In this document: in pieces, positions 1 through 5,693 of the stretch
Layout: every line of letters begins with the position of its first letter
Numbering within the stretch: the first letter of the stretch is position 1
Assembly: GCA_041586155.1 (NCBI GenBank)
Contig: JBFHAT010000098.1
Span: forward strand, 1 to 7,033
DNA length: 7,033 nt
Direction: 5' to 3'
Source: JBFGJH01 sp041586155
GTDB lineage: Bacteria > Actinomycetota > Acidimicrobiia > Spongiisociales > JAENVV01
The notes under the pieces: model-generated
Told to the model about the DNA's origin: nothing
Seen by the model: only the letters and a program-made list of their open reading frames with translations
The model's database searches: none
Position numbers and translations under genes: made by a program

Positions 1-208
1 CGACGTCGTGTTGTTCGAGTCGGAGGGGTGGTTCAGCGTGCTCACCAACAACGGCTGGGTCGACCTCGGTGAGCCGCCGCCCGAGATGTCGACGACCGGA
101 CCTCTGGTCGCAACGCCCGACGGCGTGTACATGATTGCGTTCCTGTTCCTCGACGGCGACGAGCCCGACGGCTCGTTGTGGCGCATCGATCTCGACCGGC
201 TCGACTGA
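1..208 (+). CDS. C-terminal end of an unidentified protein, possibly a beta-propeller (partial)
   Basis: The reading frame is already open at the left edge (from base 2) and runs 68 codons to a TGA at 206-208, so only the C-terminus is visible and the start lies outside the window. The fragment is rich in Gly, Asp and aromatic residues. It contains NNGWVDLGEPPP, then GPLVATPDGVYMIAF, then SLWRIDLDRLD at the end. This alternation of short strands and turns (a 'W-V-x-L' strand, a 'TPDGVY' turn-strand, a final 'LWRIDL' strand) resembles blades of Kelch- or PQQ-like beta-propellers, which are often secreted or periplasmic. No catalytic residue can be named and the family is inferred only from this texture. 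It is transcribed in the same direction as the oxidoreductase that follows but is separated from it by about 230 bases, so the two need not be linked. Confidence 0.6.
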   Translation, partial: DVVLFESEGWFSVLTNNGWVDLGEPPPEMSTTGPLVATPDGVYMIAFLFLDGDEPDGSLWRIDLDRLD

Positions 209-381
209 TCAAACAGGCCACTGGCAGAACCAGGCTGGGCTCCGGACAGTGACCTAGCGTCGACGATCGGTCGTGGCCACCTCAAGACCGTGCCATGACG
301 CCGGCCATCGAGAACGGCTGAGGCCGCCGTGACGGTATCCGGTGGGACGTTCATCAGCATCGTCGGCAGGTCTTTCTCCCC

Positions 382-410
382 TTGACGGAACGTCGGAGAG
401 CCGAAACAGT
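382..410 (+). promoter_or_regulatory. Weak candidate promoter for the Ddn-like gene
   Basis: TTGACG at 382-387 matches the -35 consensus TTGACA at five of six bases. Seventeen bases further on, AACAGT at 405-410 matches only three of six -10 bases and lacks the leading T that is usually most conserved. If real, transcription would begin near 417 and leave a short leader of roughly 23 bases before the ATG at 440, which fits the gene position. The poor -10 makes this a tentative call. Confidence 0.2.
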
Positions 411-429
411 GGGATTCGAAGCGACCGTC

Positions 430-434
430 AGGAG
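430..434 (+). promoter_or_regulatory. Ribosome binding site of the Ddn-like gene
   Basis: AGGAG lies five bases upstream of the ATG at 440-442. It is a near-perfect Shine-Dalgarno sequence. It decides the start of the oxidoreductase in favour of 440, since the frame has no better-supported initiation codon. Confidence 0.7.
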
Positions 435-439
435 CACCA

Positions 440-916
440 ATGAGCCCTCCTCGAGAATCGAAACGCAAGGCAAGACTCCCGCCCCGCTGGATCATCCGCG
501 CCGCCTGGGCCGTCCACCGTGGCCTGTATCGCATCACCGGCGGGCGGCTCGGGCTGCGACGCGCCACGCCCGACCAGTGGGGAATGATGCGTCTCACGAC
601 CATTGGGCGCCGCACCGGACAGGAGCGAAACGTCATCCTCGGCTATTTCGAGGACGGCCCCAACCTGGTCACCATGGCCATGAATGGCTGGGGCGAAGGC
701 GAGCCCGCCTGGTGGCTCAACCTCCAAGCCAAACCAGACGTCGTCGTCCGGCTCACCGACGGTTCCCGCGCCGTCCGAGCAAGAGCGGCCGAAGGCGAGG
801 AGCGGGAGCGACTGTGGGAACGGTGGCGTCAACTGGACAAGGACCTGGACGAATTCGCCGCACGGCGGCCGCAGGAAACGGCCGTAGTCATACTCGAGCC
901 GTCACCGGAAGGCTGA
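440..916 (+). CDS. Nitroreductase-family deazaflavin (F420)-dependent oxidoreductase, Ddn/DUF385-like
   Basis: This 158-residue protein fits the usual size of the Ddn-like family of split beta-barrel (FDOR-A type) enzymes, which use reduced cofactor F420 as hydride donor and are typical of actinobacteria and some other F420 producers. The family signature is seen in order: a basic, helical N-terminus (about 1-35), LTTIGRRTGQERNV (52-65), strand GYFEDGPNLVTMAMNG (68-83), and PAWWLNLQAKPDVVVRL (89-105), ending in ETAVVILEP (146-154). In known members the GRRTG loop and the following strands form the F420 pocket. The N-terminal segment is amphipathic and basic, so membrane association is possible, as reported for mycobacterial Ddn; that is inference. 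The start is set by an AGGAG Shine-Dalgarno five bases upstream. The gene converges on the heme operon and seems unrelated to it. The natural substrate cannot be read from sequence; quinones are used by some relatives. Confidence 0.87.
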   Translation: MSPPRESKRKARLPPRWIIRAAWAVHRGLYRITGGRLGLRRATPDQWGMMRLTTIGRRTGQERNVILGYFEDGPNLVTMAMNGWGEGEPAWWLNLQAKPDVVVRLTDGSRAVRARAAEGEERERLWERWRQLDKDLDEFAARRPQETAVVILEPSPEG

Positions 917-925
917 TCGATCCGT

Positions 926-947
926 AGGCACAAGGATCTGGGTGCCT
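926..947. terminator. Small inverted repeat between convergent genes, weak terminator candidate
   Basis: AGGCAC (926-931) and GTGCCT (942-947) are perfect reverse complements with a 10-base loop, and one further T-G wobble pair is possible outside them. The repeat sits in the 51-base space between the stop of the Ddn-like gene and the stop of the minus-strand MFS gene, where a bidirectional terminator would be expected. The stem is short and no T-run follows on either strand, so it does not meet the usual criteria for an intrinsic terminator. It is listed for its position only. Confidence 0.2.
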
Positions 948-967
948 GGCCCTCATCTGACCCCTGC

Positions 968-2128
968 TCAGCGGGCGCCGGCCGTCTCGCCGGCGAGCGA
1001 CCGACGGGGCACGAGCAAAACGGCAGTAGCGGTGATCAACGCCGTCACGCCGTAAGGCACACCCACCCCGATCCCGAACAAGACGCCGCCCAGCAGCGGG
1101 CCGATCACCCTCGCCAGGCCGCCCATGGATTGCTGCACGCCGAGGGCGACCCCGACCGTTCTCTCGTCGACCGCGCCGGCGACGGCGGACGAAAGTGTCG
1201 GCGTGAGCAATCCCTGACCCACCGCCAAGACGGCAAGTCCGGGCAAGAGCAGCACGGCCGCGCTCGACAGAGCCAGCGCTGTGAACCCGATCACGTTGAG
1301 GCCCAAACCGAGTCGCATCGTGCCCGCCTCTCCCAATCGCTCCGTGATCGGCCCCACCAGGCCGCCCTGCGTGACGACCAGGACGACCCCCACCCCGGCG
1401 AACACGAGCGCCACCGACGAATCGGAAAGCCCAAGCCGGCGATCTGCCAGCAAGGCGAAGGTGGCCTCGAAGGCACTGAAGGCCACGATGGCGACGAACG
1501 TGAGCAGGACGAGACTGCGGACCTGGCTGGGAACGTCCCGTAGGCGCGGCTTGGCGGTCGCCGCCTCGTCTCGCTGGGTTTCTGGAAGCCGGACCCAAGC
1601 CACCGCGAAGTTGATCGCCGAGAGGGCTGCCGAAACCAGGAATGGCACCGAAGGGCCGACCAAGGCGGCGGAGGCGCCGATCACGGGACCGATGACGAAG
1701 CCAACCCCGAATGCCGCTCCCAGCAAGCCCATGAGGCGAGGGCGTTGGTCGGGTTCGGCGATATCGGCCACGGAGGCGCGGGCTACGGCCACACTCGCTC
1801 CCGACACGCCGTCGATGATGCGGCCGACAAAGAGGACCGCGAGCGAACCGGCGAGCCCGAGGATGAGGCTGCCGAGCGCGGAGCCGGCAATGGTCACCAG
1901 CAGGATGGGCCTCCGCCCCACCCGGTCGCTCACCCGTCCCCACACCGGCGAGAACACGAACTGGGCGAGGGAATAGGAGGCGAAGAGGGCGCCGATGGCG
2001 AAAGGCGATGCGTCGAATTGCTCGGCGTAGAGCGGCAGCAAGGGAATGATGATTCCGAAGCCCAACAGGTCGATGGCCACCGCCATCCACAACGTCCAGA
2101 AACCTCGAGGAATCCGGCGATCTGTCAC
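968..2128 (-). CDS. MFS transporter, TetA/MdtG-like DHA1 family, last gene of the heme operon
   Basis: This 386-residue membrane protein has the hallmarks of a 12-helix drug:proton-type major facilitator. TM1 carries DLLGFGIIIPLLPLY (20-34), typical of the TetA branch. The loop after TM2 carries motif A, GRVSDRVGRRP (64-74). TM4 begins with R103 in GRIIDGVSGAS, matching motif B. TM5 carries the antiporter motif C, in GFVIGPVIGA (143-152). A charged cytoplasmic loop at about 182-205 separates the two six-helix halves. Length is normal for the family. Translation starts at a GTG that overlaps the stop of the upstream oxidase gene (GTGA) and has GGAGG four bases upstream, so it is translationally coupled. 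Proton-driven export of a small molecule across the inner membrane is likely. The substrate is unknown: the location suggests a heme intermediate or a compound linked to porphyrin stress, but general drug efflux is equally possible. Confidence 0.88.
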   Translation of the reverse strand: MTDRRIPRGFWTLWMAVAIDLLGFGIIIPLLPLYAEQFDASPFAIGALFASYSLAQFVFSPVWGRVSDRVGRRPILLVTIAGSALGSLILGLAGSLAVLFVGRIIDGVSGASVAVARASVADIAEPDQRPRLMGLLGAAFGVGFVIGPVIGASAALVGPSVPFLVSAALSAINFAVAWVRLPETQRDEAATAKPRLRDVPSQVRSLVLLTFVAIVAFSAFEATFALLADRRLGLSDSSVALVFAGVGVVLVVTQGGLVGPITERLGEAGTMRLGLGLNVIGFTALALSSAAVLLLPGLAVLAVGQGLLTPTLSSAVAGAVDERTVGVALGVQQSMGGLARVIGPLLGGVLFGIGVGVPYGVTALITATAVLLVPRRSLAGETAGAR

Positions 2129-3426
2129 AGGCCCTCCACACGATCGACGATCCGGACGGCGTCATCAGCCAGTGAAGACAACCCGACCCCCCGATACCAC
2201 CAGCCGGTCATGTGCAGGCCAGGCATTCGCCCTTCGGCGTCGTCGATGGCAACCATCCAGCTTCGATGCTCGGGCCCGTATTGCGGGATTCCGGGCAGGT
2301 GCCGGATCACGTGCGACATCTCGGGCGCCACGGGCCGGCCGAGTGCCCGGCCGACTTCGTTCGCCACGGTCGCGGCGAGCCGCTCGTCGTCCCAGGTCAC
2401 GACCGAGGGGTTCCGACCGCCACCACAGATGGCCTTCACCAGCGCACTCCCGACCGGTGCGCGATGGGGGGCGTATGACGATTCGAACAAGCAGCCGAGC
2501 ACCACCTGCGACGACGCCGAAGTGGTGACGTACCCGAATCCTCCTGGCAAGTCCAGCGACGAGGCGGCGAGCCAGACGACGGCGACCGGCGCCGCCGGCG
2601 GCGGACGCGACAACGCCTCACCGAGTTCTCCGTCGTCCACCAAGCCGGTGGCCTTCTCCGGAGGGACGGCCAGGATGACGGCGTCGGCGTCGACATCGGG
2701 TCCGGCAAGGTGGAAGCCCGAGCCGACGCGGCCGACTGACGTGACAATGGTGTTACAGCGGATCCGGTCTCCCAGAAACGAAACCAGCGAGTCGACGAGG
2801 TCGGACATGGAGCCGGCCGGCGTGTGCAAGGCCGGGCGGGGGCCGGCCGTACGACGCGAACGCATCGCCCCCCAGAGGATTGAGCCCCATCGTTGTTCGA
2901 GTTCGACCAGGCGAGGGAAGGCGGATGCGACCGACAGCTGCCCGGCGTCACCGCCGAACACGCCGGCCGCCATCAGATCGGCGATGATCGGCCCGGCTTC
3001 GGCGCCGAACCGACGTCGTGCAAACCCCGACAACGATTCGCCGTCGATGCTTCGTTGGGGCTGTAGCGCTTCGCCGAGGAGTCGGACCTTGCCAGGAAGG
3101 CTGAGCGCCTTGGTGGCGAGGAGGGCCGGTCCCGGTGCCAGACGGTGGAGCTCCCCTCCGCTGAAGACGTATCGCACCGTTCCGGCGGCGGCGGGTTGGA
3201 CTGTCGCTCCCGACGTTTCCAGGATCGGCGTGAGCTGCGGATGAGGAAGACGTAGCGTCCCAGCGGCGGGCTCGAGCGCGTATCCGTCACGACGAAGGGT
3301 CCGAACGATTCCCCCCGGCTCTGCCGCTGATTCGAACACAGTGACATCGTGGCCTCGTCGCAGCGATTCCACGGCACAGAAGAGTCCTGCCAGCCCTCCG
3401 CCGACGACGGCGATTCGCCTTGTCAT
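2125..3426 (-). CDS. hemY: HemY-type protoporphyrinogen/coproporphyrinogen III oxidase (FAD)
   Basis: This FAD flavoenzyme removes six electrons from a porphyrinogen using oxygen: coproporphyrinogen III in most Gram-positives (also named CgoX), protoporphyrinogen IX elsewhere. Some databases call the family hemG. The 433 residues are slightly short of the common 450-480. Seen in order: the N-terminal dinucleotide fold RIAVVGGGLAGL (4-15) with E32 expected to hold the adenine ribose; EPGGIVRT (36-43); the family-typical stretch FGGDAGQLSVASAFPRL (157-173) followed by ELEQRWGSIL (175-184); HTPAGSMSDLVDSL (201-214); and the C-terminal FAD-contact region GLHMTGWWYRGVGLSSL (403-419). The last motif usually reads like 'AGN-Y-GVG', so WW in place of the Asn region is divergent. 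The ATG lies 6 bases after the hemE stop, with no clear Shine-Dalgarno, suggesting coupled translation. The end overlaps the MFS start by 4 bases. Other amine-oxidase-fold enzymes are much less likely given its place right after hemE. Confidence 0.88.
   Translation of the reverse strand: MTRRIAVVGGGLAGLFCAVESLRRGHDVTVFESAAEPGGIVRTLRRDGYALEPAAGTLRLPHPQLTPILETSGATVQPAAAGTVRYVFSGGELHRLAPGPALLATKALSLPGKVRLLGEALQPQRSIDGESLSGFARRRFGAEAGPIIADLMAAGVFGGDAGQLSVASAFPRLVELEQRWGSILWGAMRSRRTAGPRPALHTPAGSMSDLVDSLVSFLGDRIRCNTIVTSVGRVGSGFHLAGPDVDADAVILAVPPEKATGLVDDGELGEALSRPPPAAPVAVVWLAASSLDLPGGFGYVTTSASSQVVLGCLFESSYAPHRAPVGSALVKAICGGGRNPSVVTWDDERLAATVANEVGRALGRPVAPEMSHVIRHLPGIPQYGPEHRSWMVAIDDAEGRMPGLHMTGWWYRGVGLSSLADDAVRIVDRVEGL
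2133..2137 (-). promoter_or_regulatory. Ribosome binding site deciding the GTG start of the MFS gene
   Basis: On the minus strand GGAGG lies four bases before the GTG at 2128-2126, inside the last codons of the upstream oxidase gene. It supports the GTG that overlaps the oxidase TGA as the true start. The open frame does not contain an upstream alternative with comparable support. Confidence 0.6.
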
Positions 3427-3432
3427 GTGGAG

Positions 3433-4422
3433 TCAGCCGCCTCGAACGGCGTCGACGAGGGCCTGCACATGCTCGGGCGGAGTCGTCCTGTGGATTCCAT
3501 GCCCCAGGTTGACGATGTGGCCGGTGCGATTGCCCACCCGAGCGATCAACTCCCCCACCTCCTTCTTGATCGTCCCCGGATCAGTCAAGAGCACCGCCGG
3601 GTCGAGGTTGCCTTGCAGCGCAACATCGCCCAACTCATCCCAGTATTCGTCGATGGGGCGGCGCCAATCGACTCCGTAGGCGCCGGCACCGACGGCCAAC
3701 TGCTCGCCGAGTGCGTGCCCGGCGCCGGGAGCAAAGTAGATGACCGGGCCATCGAGCGTGGAGGCGATGGCGCCGGCGGCGGGGGCGACCATCCGTCGGT
3801 ACTGGTCGGTGTCGAACAAGCCGGCCCAACTGTCGAACAGCTGCACCACATCCGCTCCGGCTTCGAACTGCATCTTCAGGTAGGCGGTCATCGCCCGCGC
3901 GAGGTGATCCAACGCCGCCCGTGCCGCCCCCTCGTCCCTCCGTACCTCGCCGCGAAACGCCAAGAAGTCCTTGGAGCCACCTCCTTCGACGAGGTAGGCG
4001 AGGAGCGTCATCGGCGCTCCACAGAATCCGATCACGGCCGTGGTATCCGGCAGCTCGACACCGACGCGGCCGATCGTTTCAGCGACGAATGACACCCGAT
4101 CGAGATCGAGCTCGGGCAGCGCGGCGATCTCCGCCAGGGTGTGCGGCCTGAGCTTCGGACCGGGCGCGAAGGTCATATCGACGCCCATCGCCTCGAGAGG
4201 CGTCATGATGTCGGCGAAGATGACCGCGCCGTCCATGGCGAAGCGGCGAATCGGCTGCAGGGTGATCTCGGCGGCGACCGCCGGCGTCGAGACGGCCTCC
4301 TGAAACGAGTGACGTTCGCGCAGGGCACGGTACTCGGGCAGATAGCGGCCGGCCTGGCGCATCACCCATACGGGAGGATGAGACAGCGGCTGTCGGGCCA
4401 GGGCAGCCAGCAGCGGCTTCAT
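3433..4422 (-). CDS. hemE: Uroporphyrinogen decarboxylase
   Basis: HemE removes four carboxyl groups from the acetate side chains of uroporphyrinogen III to give coproporphyrinogen III, without cofactor, in the cytosol. The 329 residues are slightly short of the usual 340-360. Signature 1 is PPVWVMRQAGRYLPEY (16-31), with R22 and R26 expected to bind substrate carboxylates. FADIMTPLEAMG (69-80) carries D71, the equivalent of the key catalytic Asp. Signature 2 is GFCGAPMTLLAYLVEGGGS (132-150) with Y143. QLFDSWAG (194-201) and NLGHGIH (305-311) with H308 complete the active site. The frame is open 26 codons further upstream, but that extension is Arg-rich and lies inside hemL. The ATG at 4422 gives the standard N-terminus, has GGTGAG just upstream, and overlaps the hemL TGA by 4 bases (ATGA). 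The oxidase gene follows after 6 bases. Confidence 0.96.
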   Translation of the reverse strand: MKPLLAALARQPLSHPPVWVMRQAGRYLPEYRALRERHSFQEAVSTPAVAAEITLQPIRRFAMDGAVIFADIMTPLEAMGVDMTFAPGPKLRPHTLAEIAALPELDLDRVSFVAETIGRVGVELPDTTAVIGFCGAPMTLLAYLVEGGGSKDFLAFRGEVRRDEGAARAALDHLARAMTAYLKMQFEAGADVVQLFDSWAGLFDTDQYRRMVAPAAGAIASTLDGPVIYFAPGAGHALGEQLAVGAGAYGVDWRRPIDEYWDELGDVALQGNLDPAVLLTDPGTIKKEVGELIARVGNRTGHIVNLGHGIHRTTPPEHVQALVDAVRGG

Positions 4423-5693
4423 GCACTCACCGCCACTGCTTCCGTGAGCGCGGCGAGGGCCCCGTCGAGGACGGCGTCGTGGCTCCGCATCAGAAACCAA
4501 GCCTCGAACGGCGAGGGAGGAATCAGCACTCCCCGCTCGTACGCCGCCCGAAAGAAGCGGGCGAACCGTGCGCGGTCCACATCCTTGGCGTCATCCCACG
4601 ATCGCACATGTGGCTGTCCGAAGAAGAGCGTGAGCATCGATCCGACCCGCTGCACACACGCCTTCTCGCCGGATCGTGCGATCGCCTCTCGCAGTGTGGA
4701 CTCGATCCGGTCGCCCATGGCCTCGAGCTGGTCGTAGATGTGGGCGCCATCACGGAGGCGTCGCAGACAGGCCAGGCCGGCCGCCACCGCCATCGGATTG
4801 CCCGCCAGGGTGCCCGCCTGGTAGACGGGGCCGTCGGGGGCAACCAGGCGCATCAGGTCTTCGCGGCCGCCGTAGGCCGCGGCCGGAGTCCCTCCGGCCA
4901 CGACCTTGCCCAGGCAGGTGAGGTCGGGCGTGACTCCGTAGCGCGACTGGGCGCCTCCGGGCGCAACCCGAAACCCGGTCATGACCTCGTCGAAGATGAG
5001 GAGGGCGCCGGCATCGTCGCACAGTTCCCGCAGGCCCGGCAGGAACCCCTCGACGGGTTCGATCACTCCCATGTTCCCGGTGACGGGTTCGACGATGACG
5101 GCAGCCACGTCGCCTCGATCCAGGGCGCGTTCCACCGAGGCGAGGTCGTTGAACCGCGCATGGCGGGTATCGGCCACGGTGGAGGCGGGGACGCCCGGAC
5201 TGTCCGGCTCGCCGAAGGTAGCGAGCCCGCTGCCCGCCGCGACCAGAAATGGATCGGCGTGGCCGTGGTAGCAGCCCTCGAACTTGACGATTCCCGACCG
5301 CTCCGTCGCAGCCCGAGCCACCCGAACGGCCGAGGCGGTGGCCTCCGTGCCACTGTTGACGAGCCGCACCACGTCGATGGAAGGCACCATCTCGACGATC
5401 AGCTCGGCTAGTTCGACCTCGAGCGGGGTGGGCACTCCGAACGACGTGCCGTTGCGCATCGCCGATTCGATGGCATCGAGAATGGCACCGTCGGCGTGGC
5501 CAAAGATGAGCGCCCCCCACGATGCGATGAAGTCGATGAACCGATCCCCTTCGACGGTCGTCAAGATCGCTCCCGAGCCGGATGCGATGAACGGCGGCGC
5601 CACGTCGACCGCTTTGAACGCTCGGGCCGGCGAGTTCACTCCGCCGGGAGCCACCACCTGCGCACGCTCGAACCAGTCGGCGGAAGCAGTCAT
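4419..5693 (-). CDS. hemL: Glutamate-1-semialdehyde 2,1-aminomutase
   Basis: HemL is a PLP-dependent class III aminotransferase-fold enzyme that moves the amino group of glutamate-1-semialdehyde to give 5-aminolevulinate, showing that this organism uses the C5 route from glutamyl-tRNA. The 424 residues are the normal length. Seen in order: APGGVNSPARAF (15-26), RLVNSGTEATASAVRVARA (110-128) for the PLP phosphate, CYHGH (141-145) stacking on the ring, DEVMTGFR (235-242) with D235 for the pyridine nitrogen, the Schiff-base lysine K263 in LGKVVAGGTPAAAYGG (261-276), and YQAGTLAGNPMAV (291-303). The C-terminus has PPSPFEAWF (392-400). The PAAAYGG and FEAWF forms differ from the PVGAYGG and FEAGF of the enterobacterial enzyme and look actinobacterial. 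A 38-codon upstream extension is Arg/His/Pro-rich and was rejected; the ATG at 5693 overlaps the hemB stop (ATGA). No good Shine-Dalgarno precedes it, so initiation probably depends on the upstream gene. Confidence 0.96.
   Translation of the reverse strand: MTASADWFERAQVVAPGGVNSPARAFKAVDVAPPFIASGSGAILTTVEGDRFIDFIASWGALIFGHADGAILDAIESAMRNGTSFGVPTPLEVELAELIVEMVPSIDVVRLVNSGTEATASAVRVARAATERSGIVKFEGCYHGHADPFLVAAGSGLATFGEPDSPGVPASTVADTRHARFNDLASVERALDRGDVAAVIVEPVTGNMGVIEPVEGFLPGLRELCDDAGALLIFDEVMTGFRVAPGGAQSRYGVTPDLTCLGKVVAGGTPAAAYGGREDLMRLVAPDGPVYQAGTLAGNPMAVAAGLACLRRLRDGAHIYDQLEAMGDRIESTLREAIARSGEKACVQRVGSMLTLFFGQPHVRSWDDAKDVDRARFARFFRAAYERGVLIPPSPFEAWFLMRSHDAVLDGALAALTEAVAVSA

Larger units (their letters stand above)
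209..439. other. Intergenic gap without a recognisable gene
   Basis: This stretch separates the left-edge gene from the Ddn-like gene. Stops are frequent in all frames on the plus strand until about 380, and no open frame here has a ribosome binding site plus family-like protein sequence. I see no tRNA-like cloverleaf, no direct repeats and no strong hairpin followed by a T-run that would terminate the upstream gene. The only suggestive elements are a weak promoter-like pair near its right end and the Shine-Dalgarno sequence, both listed separately. Confidence 0.6.

Noticed and set aside
296..322. A tiny 8-codon frame (MTPAIENG) in the gap before the Ddn-like gene
   Set aside because: It has no ribosome binding site and is too short to distinguish from chance; it does not look like an attenuating leader peptide.
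382..927. A 181-codon open frame overlapping the Ddn-like gene
   Set aside because: It is rich in Arg/His/Pro and lacks any family signature. The frame starting at 440 has a ribosome binding site and a full Ddn-family pattern.
976..995. GC-only hairpin near the end of the MFS gene as an intrinsic terminator
   Set aside because: It lies within coding sequence and has no T-run on either strand. Stems of this size are common by chance in such GC-rich DNA.
888..2165. A 425-codon open frame on the minus strand overlapping the MFS gene in another frame
   Set aside because: The product is Arg/Gly-rich with no hydrophobic helices or motifs, while the overlapping frame encodes a convincing MFS protein.
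1745..3244. A 499-codon open frame on the plus strand opposite the oxidase and MFS genes
   Set aside because: It spans two genes with clear family motifs on the other strand. Its product is Arg/Pro/Ser/Thr-rich low-complexity sequence with no domain, as expected for a chance open frame in GC-rich DNA.
4423..4500. A 26-codon N-terminal extension of hemE
   Set aside because: It is Arg-rich, unlike any HemE N-terminus, lies inside the hemL coding region, and the ATG at 4422 has both a Shine-Dalgarno and the operon-wide ATGA overlap.
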